This document shows positions 46,336 to 56,552 of a stretch of DNA of 64,000 bases, piece by piece (the first letter of the stretch is position 1; each line of letters opens with the position of its first letter). A program made the translations under genes and the position numbers. Source of the DNA: Laburnicola sp. R22_1 (Eukaryota > Ascomycota > Dothideomycetes > Pleosporales > Didymosphaeriaceae); the NCBI GenBank assembly GCA_014281115.1, contig JACONQ010000004.1, positions 2,604,001-2,668,000 of the forward strand, written 5' to 3'. The notes below the pieces were generated by a model that was not told the origin of the DNA, ran no database searches, and saw nothing but the letters and a program-made list of their open reading frames with translations.

Positions 46336-49300
46336 CCTGGTCAATGGCAACGCTGGTATAAGTGGCCTGTGGAGGCGTCGATAGATGGGGTAGGCCACGT
46401 GCTAGCGATGGAGCAGATGGTGAAGGGGTATAAAGACTCGAGTACGACCTGTGTTTCTTCTACACACTGCTCAATATATCTGACTCTGTAAAAACTATGA
46501 ATTCAGGCGTGAATGTGTGGTTTGTCTGCACTCTAAAACGACGAAGACAATGGGCATGTGTGGTCCCTTCTGCTCTCTAAAAATGTTAACAGCCTGTCGG
46601 CATGAGCGGTTTCGTCTGCGCTCTGAAACTGGATGCTAAAGAACGCAATTTCCGGCGCTGTCTCTTACTAAAACTGATACACGGCTTCTGCATGTGAAGA
46701 TTGGACGTTCTTCGTTCACTGGCTGATTTAAAGAAAATGGTTCAAAATCGAGCTACGTGCGCTCAGTCTGGTTGGAAAATGGTCTATGACAATCCGATGT
46801 GCGGACTTGCCTATTATTTAAAAGGCTTGACGGATAAAGTCATGTGTGGCTCTGCCAGGTTTCAAAATTGTCTTCGACAGTGCTATGAGTGGTCCTGTCT
46901 CCTAGTCAAAACCTCACAGTGCACTTGCTACTATAAAGGGTACACTCTACGCATGGCAGTGTCTAAAAACGTAACCATAGACGCTTTACGTTTCGCTCTG
47001 TCTGCTCACACGAAACAGTACAGAATAGCTTGATGTGTGGCTTTACGTTTCCTATAAAAGCTCGTAGTATACTGCCCCCGTTGATCTGATGTGCTTCACA
47101 CGACAGTTTCTAAAAATGACTAGGAAAGACATTAATGTTTCTCTCAGTCTCCCTCCACAAATGTCAAACAATGGAGCCCATGTGGCTCTGTCTCTCCTAT
47201 AAAACAGCCACTATATTGCCTCCGATGGAAGTCTACGCACTTCACATGGCACTCTTTAAAGCTCCAAATTGCACAAATACCTAGGCATGTGCGCTTTGTC
47301 CGGTCCTAAAATACAAAGCGACCGTTCAATGTGGGTTGTCGTTTGTTCATAAAACATGCAGCTCTTATTGAATGCGGAAACACAAAGGCAGGCAACTCAA
47401 TACATCCGTGGATGTCTCTAAACTCTAGAGATACTGCTACATGTGTGTCTCTGCTTCACTCTGAAATTCTGCGATGCTCTAGATATATGCGGCTTCCTTC
47501 TCGCTCGGAAACCACACATAAATTCATACTCGCCGGTCTGAATCTCTGAAACACCTTCTTAGCTTTTGTACAAAAATAGGACCTGAGTCAAGAATGTGTG
47601 TCTCCGGCTGCATCAAAATTATATGCAAGAGCTATCATGCGTGCGTCTTTGTCTTCGAGTTTTAAAAACTTGTTCCACACTCATGACTGTGGAATTCCAA
47701 GTCTGCGACTGATATTCTTGAAAAACAACCAAGTGTGCATATGGGTCTTTTCTGGCTGTTCAAAAATCACCGGCAAGAGGCCATGTGTGTGGCTCTTCTC
47801 TCTGCTTCAAACTAGCAGTTGGCTTGTAACTGCTCTGCATATCTGAGTCCCGTACCTTTCTACACAAAATGAGCTTCGAAAGGAAATATGTGCGTCTCCT
47901 CCTGCTATCAGAAAACTGCTATCAGAAAAAGGCCATCACCTCCATATGCGCGCATCTTTGCCTCCTAGTCTTAAGCAATCAAATAATTCAAGAAATACAT
48001 CACGGCGATTCGAAGTGTAGCGATACTTTACTAAAACTGCAAGCCAGAGAAAGTTATGCACCTCCTCTTACTCTCCAAAAACGGTTGTCGTGAGCGTATG
48101 TGCGGCTCTACACTCCTGCGTCGAGATATCAACTGGCTTCTCCCTGCTCTAGATTCCATCCAATGCACGCCCATGCCCCTCCATACAAAAAAAAGATACT
48201 ATGTGCGTCTCTTCCGGTCCTTAAAAAGCTTCTCGAGCAAGGAGAAATGTGTGTCACTCTCTCCTCTAGCCCAAAATACTACACTGATACCCATCATGTG
48301 TATATCGAAACTCTTGATGACGCCGTATATGTTGCGTCTTCTTCCTCTAAAAAACTCGATCCACGTGATTCATGTTGAGAGCAACTGGGTCAAAACTGAG
48401 ACCGAAACCAACGCATGGCTTGCAAACCATAATAATCCAATTATATTCCCGTTGTTGGGCTTGAAATTTAGTACCTTGACTTGTTATGGTGTGGAGAGGC
48501 GGATCAAAAAAGAAACGGATGGCTATGGATGGACCGAATGCCCCGACAAGCACGATGGTGTGCCCAGGTGCCGGGCGTCGGTTGCGAAAATTATGCTACA
48601 AGTCTCTAATGGGCTGGTGCCTAGAACTGTCCTGAAGCATAATTACTCTCTTCTTAAAGGGGTAGGGCACTAGGTTACGTCCGGGCCCGTTGAAGTATAT
48701 AAAGCATGTCAATTCCCACGGAATCTTCTCTACACTCTATGTCCAGATTGGTTTCCACTAAAATGACTTTGCTAACGAGCTCATGAGTTCCCGCGTGGTC
48801 TTCAATTACACGACTCTTAGAAAAATGTGCTTCAGTCGTTCTCTTCACATAAAACTCGACGAAGGACCAAAAAGATTGGTAGATTCATGTGAAGCCTGTT
48901 CCTTGTCGAGCAACGGTCGCTCTGCTAGTCATAATGTTGGCCACTAAAAGAGTCAATAAGGGAGCTCATATGGGAAGTGTCCTCTTTGTCTCATAACAGT
49001 CTTGAAGTCTAGGATCATGCCGGGCCCTTGGTGTATAAAAAATCACAACTATCATTAAATGCTTCTCAGCCACGTATAGGCGCTCATCTAATAAAAGTTA
49101 AACCACGGATTCTGATGTCCAGGCTCTCCGGAAGCGACAAACTTCTATTCTCCCCCCGTCCTTTGAAACTCCGAAGGAACAAAATAGTCGAAGGCTATTC
49201 AGATGTCACGCTCTTCCTGGCCAGGAAACTTCATCGAATACATGAAATTACCAAGGATGAAGCACCACCAAAAGATGTCAAATACTTTACGTATGAGATC

Positions 49301-49754
49301 CGTCCTCCTCGCCATACAAAGAACCTAGCGCCGCTCTCATGGCTCTCCCCGCGGACGTATAAAATTTACCTCGCGGTCTACGATCTCCTCCCACCCCAGT
49401 TAGCTTGGCCTCTACGAAGACCTACGAATGGAGAACGAGGGCTGTTCGTACGCGGTTCCTTAAAAAGGCGTTGGTAAAAGAAACATGCTTTTTGTCCGAC
49501 CACCACTGGCTTGAGAACTTAGAGGTGCTATTACTGCACCCATTTGCACGCCAAAAAAGTTGCGACTCTTATCTTCTATGTCTTGCTGGCTTGCTCTGCA
49601 AAAAAACACCACTCAAACAAGCGATGCCTGTTCCTGGACGCTCTTGAAACCCACCTAAATGGGAGTTTATGCGTTGCTAGCCTATTAATAAAATAAGAAA
49701 GCCATTCTTATAGCAATCTTCTATGCTATTAGAAGGCATTGATAAATCGAAACG

Positions 49755-50499
49755 CAGGGCTTGCAACAGTCCGTATTACGGACGGTTTGAGCCCACTACG
49801 GTTACGTTACGGTTGCTAGCCATTACTGTACGGACGTTACGGCGGAGAGGTCTATACGGTACTGGTAGTAAGCCGTAATAATCAATTTGAGCCTTCTATG
49901 GTAAAATTACGGCCAGAAATAATATATAATTGTCCTAATTAGGAAGGAGGAATAAGTTGCGCGTTGTCTAGAGCTCTGTTGTTGTTGTTGACTGCTAGAG
50001 GTGCGTTCTCCTTGCGATTTATATAAGATGTTAAGTCCTTAAGGTAACTTGGGACGACGTCTCTTGTTAGCTAGTTCTTTTGGAGTTGACAAGCTTTAAT
50101 TGTGGCCTGGCTGCAACGTCTCTGTTAACTAGGACGCGCGCGTACTTTGTGAGTTAACCCACGAGCTCATCATAATGGCGATGGTAACTAAGGTAAAGAA
50201 GCTGATTTTTGTATAAGAAACAGGGCAAAAAGATAGTTAGGAGTTGAAGCTCTGCATTCGCACAATGTGGGTACATCCTACGCCCAGAGCAGTCCGGATC
50301 TGCCACATCTGACGCCCGGACGCCCCCAAACGCTCAACTCACGCCTCCTTCCCGATTAGGAACCGTACAGCCGTAATACGGCTTAATAATTGGTACGGTA
50401 CGGTTGCAATTACTGTGGGAGACCACTACCGTACGGACCGCCGAAAACCGCCTTCGAACGATACCGTACGAACCGTAATACGGACTGTTGCAAGCGCTG
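49755..50499. mobile_element. Non-autonomous hAT-like transposon with 8-bp target duplication
   Basis: A 745-bp element. The ends are inverted repeats of about 27 bp (CAGGGCTTGCAACAGTCCGT at the left, complement at the right with one mismatch, CAGCGC). It is flanked by exact 8-bp direct repeats TCGAAACG at 49,747-49,754 and 50,500-50,507. CAGGG-type ends plus an 8-bp duplication are diagnostic of the hAT superfamily. Subterminal regions are full of short TACGG/CCGTA words in both orientations, the usual transposase-binding arrangement. No transposase frame is present, so it needs an enzyme from elsewhere. The flanks join to continuous array sequence when the element and one duplication are removed. 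Confidence 0.9.
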
Positions 50500-53000
50500 T
50501 CGAAACGGTTGGCTTAATGTCCTGCTGGCCTGCTCGATACTAAAGTCACACAATCCTCGATTACATGGCTCCGTCTGCACGCCCCTTAAAAGTTCCAGTG
50601 ATGTTTTGGACATGTCCTGCCAGTCTGGCCTTCTTGAAGAATCCCTCCTCGTTAGACCGATGGCTATGACCGCGCGCTCCTCTAAAAGCCAATAGGCGCG
50701 AGGCCATGCCCCTGTGCCCGCGCATTCTTGATAAAGATCTATTTCAATCAACACATGCCCTTCTTCTCGGGCGCCTAAGTCATCAAGAGCAGAATACAAT
50801 GCGGCTGGAAGACGACAAAAGATTCATATGCCGCTGACATATGGGGAGGTCCTCCCTTCCTTAAAAGCAGACGACGACACAATCATGAGAGTTCGCGAGC
50901 TCTAGGGTATAAAGCCCCGTTCTTCTCACCCTTATTCTCTACACTGCACGGCTGGTCATTTTCTATTAAAAAATCCAAGCAGCCACCGGACGGGTCTTCG
51001 TGTCTTCTCCAAAGACACAATTTGTGAGAATGATGTCCTCCTTCTTCTTACCTGCCTGACCACTGGGTTTATTCAATTAAAACTCCAGAATAACGGGGTT
51101 ATGAGTATTCTCGTGCTCTAAAAGAATGCATCACGAGCAGAACCCATGTGCGCCTTTTCCACTCCTTCCCTTGAGATGGTCTTTTCCCCCAGTGTCTTTG
51201 TGACTCTACCTGATCAGTTTCACGGCTATAAAAAATTACGACGGAACATGTATGGGTGTTCGCCTGCTCTCCAAAGAGACCCTGGAATCTTTGATGCGTC
51301 TTCTCTACCCTCGCACTAAGAAGTCATACTTCTTACAGAGTCTTCGCTACACCGTACTACTGGCATCACTCTACTAAAAGTACTGAGGAACTATTTATGG
51401 GCGTTCATGGGTTCTCTTAAAAATGCTACTGAGATCACGATGATGTGCGCCCTCTCCTCTCTGCGCCTAAAAGCCTCCTTCTTACACTTCTCCTCTACAC
51501 CACCCTACTAGCCTCACTCTAACTAAAAAACAGAATCTGCCAGTGTATGGAGTCTGTTGCTCTCTAAAAAAACACATTTGGGACCTATGTGCACCTTCTC
51601 CACACCCGAATCCAAAAAGTAAAACACCCTTGAACTGTTGCCATGTCCCCCTCCTCTCTTCAAAACAAAAAAAGAAAACTAGTGCGATGATGTCGTCGGA
51701 GAAGGGTATCCACCACAAAAATAAAGACATTGTTCAACGATGTCTCTCAGCGTCCCTGTCCACTGCCTGAATTGAGACTTTACATGTCTACTCACATGTC
51801 CTCCACCGCCAACTTTTCCCCCAACACAACACCTAAACAAAGGCTGACTACACACCTCACTTCGCCTTCCTTCATACTTTCTAAAGCGGCGGATACAATT
51901 TTCATGGAGCTTCTTGTCCGTGTCTAAGACTCCTGAAGGCCATCATTCAAATGCCTAAAGCGCTGTCCTACTTGCACCTAAAAAGATTGTGCTGACTGGT
52001 CATGGACCGTCCCATCCGCGTCTTAAAAACGAATAGCTAAGGCATTTATGGTGTTTGCTGCCTGTCTTTCTCTAAAAAGCCTTGCTCCGGTTCTTGATGC
52101 GCTGTCCTGTCTGCATCTAATCCATCGTTCGCAAACTTAACGGACCGTCCAGCCGCGTCTCAACAAAGTCCAACAACAGTACTCATGGGTTCTGCTGTCT
52201 GTCTGTCTCTATGACTCTTAATCAAGTTATTTCATGCGCTGTCCCGTCCGCTTCCCAAAAAAGAGGCTTCGCATTTCTATGGTGGACCGTCCCATCTAGC
52301 CCTCAAGTCTTCATCCGCGTCTATGATGCGCTGTCCCGTTCGCGGTTCGCAATCTCCCTCCCCACAAGCACCACGCTCTCCCATCTACATCCCAACAAAA
52401 AAGTGCACGACGTTATGCATGCGGACTTCACCACCAGATCCCCCAATTCAGCATCCCCGACAAAAACTGGACCACGACATCATGTATGCGGGCTCCACCA
52501 CCATGCCCTCCATAAAACAACCGGACACACAAGCAGGCAAGGACTGAGGTAAAAACCTCAATCAAAATCATGAGCAACATGGCTTATGCGGTGGGCTGTT
52601 CGCTGTCATTCTACGACATGGACTGCACGGCTATAAGAAAAATGCATAATCCGAGATCAGGGGAGGGAGCGCTTCTTCGTTCCTCGATACAACCTAGGAG
52701 GCATTTCTATTATGCCCTGCAACTCGAAAAACCGTCACTGCCCTCTATACGACCCATGAGGGGATTCTGTACTTTTTGCGACTGGGCAAAAATGGAAAGT
52801 AAGATACCCTCCATATTCCCCATGAGAGGATCTTTATTTCTCGCTTGCGACTGACAAAAAAGAAATCGAGAAACACTACATAGGTATAGGAGGACGTGCA
52901 CTATTAATGTACCCGCCCTCTATAAAACCCAGGAGATAATTCTTTCCTTTTCACAACTCGCTAAAAAAAAGATTTCACAAAGTCTGCATGGGAAGACGTG

Positions 53001-53602
53001 TGCGCTTTGCCATCGATAATACAGAGGGAACCTCAATCTCTTGTGCTATTGAACCCCCCAAAAAAGAAATTGGACGCTCACCATGGGAAGGAAGAAGTTC
53101 ACCATTTCCCATCTGCAACAAGAGGATCCCAATCTTCTGTACACATCGTAAGGAAGAGAAGAAGACTCGTAAGCTATCCCTTCCCCAAGCGCGGTGTAGC
53201 TATCCACCACCATCACCACCACCACCACCACCAACACACTTCAAAGACAGCCGAGCTCGTCACACCACCAACCTCATACTTGCACAACATGACCACCATA
53301 CACAAAAACGAAGCACATCAAGCTACACAACCAGCAAAATACATGATAAAGGTATATATTCATTGGGGGGACGCGAGATTTATATCGCCAGCAGCCTCAC
53401 CAGTCACGCTCATCAAAAACGCCATGCTCCATTGCAGCACAAGAAAAGACGAGCGAATTACCCATCCCAGAGGCATCACGCTTGCGCAGACCAGATCGCA
53501 AACATAGTACGCACACGGCGTGCATAACGAAAGACATGGCATCCCCTCGCATTAAGCTCCCCATCCGTCCTTCCACAGGCATCCATCCATCAACTAGAGC
53601 CC
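53001..53602. other. Intergenic, low-complexity, no supported gene
   Basis: Contains a (CAC)n-like run near 53,200-53,232. Two overlapping frames of 169 and 179 codons reach through it but are composed of biased residues (His, Pro, Lys) and lack domains. Confidence 0.45.
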
Positions 53603-54169
53603 TCAAACCCCCTTAATCGCCACCGTCCGCTCACTATTCAACTTATCCGCATTCCGCTCATGGCTCTCCTTCTTGCAGTCCTCCAGCCCCTCACACTTAT
53701 GGTCCTCCAGCAGCCGGTGCTTGCCGCAAAAGTGCCCCGAGCAGAAGCCGCAGTCGCCCACGATGCGCTGCGCCGCGTCTTTGCACTCTTTGAAGCTGCA
53801 CCGGATCTTCCTGGGCGGCATGCCGCCGCGCAGGGGCAGCGCCATGTGCAGGACCGTGTTGGGCGCCAGCGTCAGCGACGAGAGCGTCGCCGAGGGCGCC
53901 GAGAGGTGCTTGCCGGCGTGCACGAGGCGCAGGTCTGAGGCGGGCAGGTTGTGGCGGAGGGCGAGGAGCGCGGAGAGGGTGCATATTGAGGTCGAGGTCG
54001 GGAGCGTGAGGGGGATTGCTGCAGATTGGTTAGTGGGATGTTATGTGTGGCGGCACTGGTGGGGACGCGTACTGCTCGTTCCTGAGACGTTCTTGACGAA
54101 GATTTGCATCGTCTCCTCCTCGGAGGCCGTGGAGCTGATGCTCGACAGGCTGCTTGTGCGGCGCATCAT
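53603..54169 (-). CDS. Ubiquitin-like domain plus AN1 zinc-finger protein
   Basis: Two exons, complement(53603..54018, 54073..54169), 170 aa. The 54-bp intron (GTACGC..CTGCAG) joins SGTS|TIPLTLP. Residues 21-98 resemble ubiquitin at both edges: MQIFVKNVSG at the start and LRGG at 95-98, 78 residues in between. The AN1 finger follows with all eight ligands: C106, C111, C122, C125, C130, H133, H139, C141. Ubiquitin-like/AN1 proteins in animals (ZFAND4) and plants act around ubiquitin signalling and proteasome function. The Gly-Gly before MPPRK raises the possibility of cleavage by deubiquitinases. The first 20 residues are a Ser-rich extension, and translation could instead begin at Met21. Single gene next to the repeat array, reading toward it. 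Confidence 0.88.
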
Positions 54170-56552
54170 GGTGTGTGGCGGAGAGCGCGGTTGGGTTGGG
54201 GCGACGAGGGAGTCGGGTGGAGGTGTGGCGCTGGACGGTGTGGACGTCGAGGGTAGATAGAGAGAGCCGGGGAGTGGAGTCCGGTTGACGATAGCGGACG
54301 GAGATAAAAGCTAGCTCTTTGAAGCTCCAAGCTCAGACAAGGCAGGCTCGGGCGGTTCTCGTGACGTGGATGATGGGGATGCGTAGATGGAGTAGATGGG
54401 GAAAGCGTGCGGCGGCGAGGGCGGAGCGGGCAGGAGGGTGAACAGCGGATGATTAGGGGATGATGTAGCGGGCATAGATGGAGGAGGTTAAATCCAAAGG
54501 TGACGCAGCGAAGCGGCCTCGCCGTCTTATGAAGGCGGCGGCATGGACGCACGCGCCGGCCAAAGGCCAAAGGCAAGGTTCTCTCCAGCTACCGGTCCCG
54601 GCAGGCCAGGGACAGACACACACACGGTGCACACGCACACGACCACGGCAAGACCACGGCAACCCCAATCGGCGTGAGGCGACGGACCCGCGCGATCCAT
54701 GAGCCGCTTGGCCTGCGAACGAACCTCAGTCGCGCCGTGTGCCCCGCCGATCCATGCATGTCGCCGTTGGCTGGTCTCTCGGAGTAAACCTTCTTCTCTG
54801 CGCCTTTACACGCCCTTCGACCAGTCTAGCGGCCCTGCATGGTCATGCTCTGCGTGCTGTGAAGGGACTTCACTTTGCAGTAGTCACGCCGGCTCTGACC
54901 GTGCATCCATCACCCATCTGCCTTGGGCCTTTCCAGCTGGCAGCATGCATCCTTTCCGGAACCGACTCGCTCCACCTGCCATGGACAACAATCCCTCCTT
55001 GCTACGTACGTGCCACGTATCTCAACTCCATCGCAACACCATGCCATTCCAGCTGCAGGCTGCCTCGGGGACAAGCGTCTCATTTCCTGCACGACAGGCC
55101 CGAAGTTACCGCCGTAACACGTGGACGACCTGACAGGCGCCATCTCCATTCAGGATTCCGTATGCGGACATATGCGGAAGCGAGAGTCCTGCCGCGCCCC
55201 CATTGGTGCGCCCCTCGCCCAGCCATGCTGCCATGCATAAACCCTCGATCCGCTTGCGACCAGGGCGACGTGTGAAGGGATGCGCCCTGGCTATCGACTC
55301 GTGCTCCATAGATTACTCGATTCAGCCCCAGTACTGCAATCTGCATGCGCCCTAAGCGGGGGAAGTACCGCTTCTGGCGCTAATCGTGGTCCCAGAGGCA
55401 AAGGTCATCTCTTGTTCTATGCATAGTCCTTTTTCGTTTCGTGGACAGCTCTTTGCAGCATCTGCATACCCGTTCCAGGTTTGCCTTCAATACCGCATCG
55501 ATAATCACACATTCTCCTACGACTACAACATGTTACATTGCCTCGGGACAACCCTTCATCGCCTACCGCACCTAGTTACACCATTTGATGCATTCTTCCG
55601 CGACGCATCTCGACATCTGGATAAGGATAACAGCGCACCTCACCATGAATCTTGCATAGTTCAACCTGCTCACTGCGACCCAACATAGTCTCAGTCTCAA
55701 CTTCATAACCCCAACGACGAGACCACGTACCAATGAACAGGAACCCCTATCCTCCCTCCTCTCTCAGCACACTCCCTACCAGCACCCTCTCATCATGAAA
55801 CCCCACAACCACCGTCCCTCATCTTAATCACCGACATCTCAACAGCTTCCCTCCTCTCACTCAACAGCCCCGAAACCCTCTTTTCGTCTTAGTCACCGTA
55901 ACGAAATCATCACTCCACTTGCCATCCCTATCCACCTCTCTGTCCCTTGCAAAACATATATTGCTGCAGGACTTCTCGCCAGTACAGGGTGCACAAGGCA
56001 TATGGATCGATGTAGATGGCGTCTATGCCGGCGATTTACTCGAGCGAGGGACGACCAATAGAGTCGCCTAGTGTAGATATATCCAGCATAGAGCTGAGAA
56101 AGAGAGTATCTACGAGGAGAAGAGACAGTGGTTAATTGATTGATTAATTGTTCTACGTTAGAATAGGCCTTGGCCGATTATTGGTTAGTAGGGCATCTCA
56201 GCCATCGTTGGGCGGCATCTTGCAGCTGCCGTGCAGGTGCATGCACCGAGGCACATGAGCAGGTCCCCGGATGCTCCTATTGGTCGTAGTCATGTGCACA
56301 GTAAACACCGACATGGACAGATACTTATTCGACAGTCTGGAAGCCCATGCAGCTCATTACATAATTGCCATACCATCTATCTCTGGAAACATCTCACCAG
56401 TGAACTTGAGTTGGTTCTAAAAGCTACAATCAATCCTACTGAAGGATATCTTCCCAAGCTCCCACGGCGCACCTCATGAAAACACAACACCAAACTGTCC
56501 AACGCCCCGATCCGTAAGCCAACTACAGTACAACAACACAGACAGCCACATC
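54170..56552. other. 2.4-kb intergenic stretch, no supported gene
   Basis: Frames of up to 178 codons (for example 54,739-55,275 plus) overlap others on both strands and carry no domain. The stretch joins the promoter of the ubiquitin-like/AN1 gene to the 3' end of the bromodomain gene. Confidence 0.45.

Larger units (their letters stand above)
45735..53000 (+). repeat. Long degenerate array of ATGTG-pyrimidine-AAAA modules
   Basis: About 7 kb built from a loosely conserved module: ATGTG or a near variant, then about 18-22 nt rich in C/T and TG (consensus roughly GYGKCTYTBTCYSYYC), then TAAAA or an A-tract, then 15-40 nt of spacer. Examples start at 46,513, 46,556, 46,602, 47,593, 47,782, 47,888, 48,201 and 48,247; neighbouring modules are often 43-46 bp apart, elsewhere 60-70. 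It begins as GTGTTCCTCCACTCC...CTAAAA at about 45,740. No frame is kept between modules, so it is not a repeat protein. I see no gene in it. It is interrupted by a hAT-like insertion (49,755-50,499). Right limit approximate. Confidence 0.7.

Noticed and set aside
46056..46491. Zinc-finger-like Cys/His spacing in frames over the 50-bp repeat
   Set aside because: CxxxxC..H words arise because each repeat encodes TGT/CAT triplets in some frame. The 50-bp unit is not a multiple of three, so the frame changes with each copy.
48056..48673. 205-codon plus-strand frame inside the module array
   Set aside because: It crosses many modules in a single frame by chance; neighbouring modules are in other frames and no domain is present.
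49028..49477. 149-codon plus-strand frame inside the array
   Set aside because: Basic-residue-rich but without recognisable family or splice extension, ending just before the hAT-like element. Treated as chance.
52988..53527. Two overlapping 169-179-codon frames with His/Pro runs
   Set aside because: They are translations of a CCACCA repeat in two frames.
54739..55275. 178-codon plus-strand frame
   Set aside because: It overlaps frames on both strands, lacks any domain and has no continuation by splicing.
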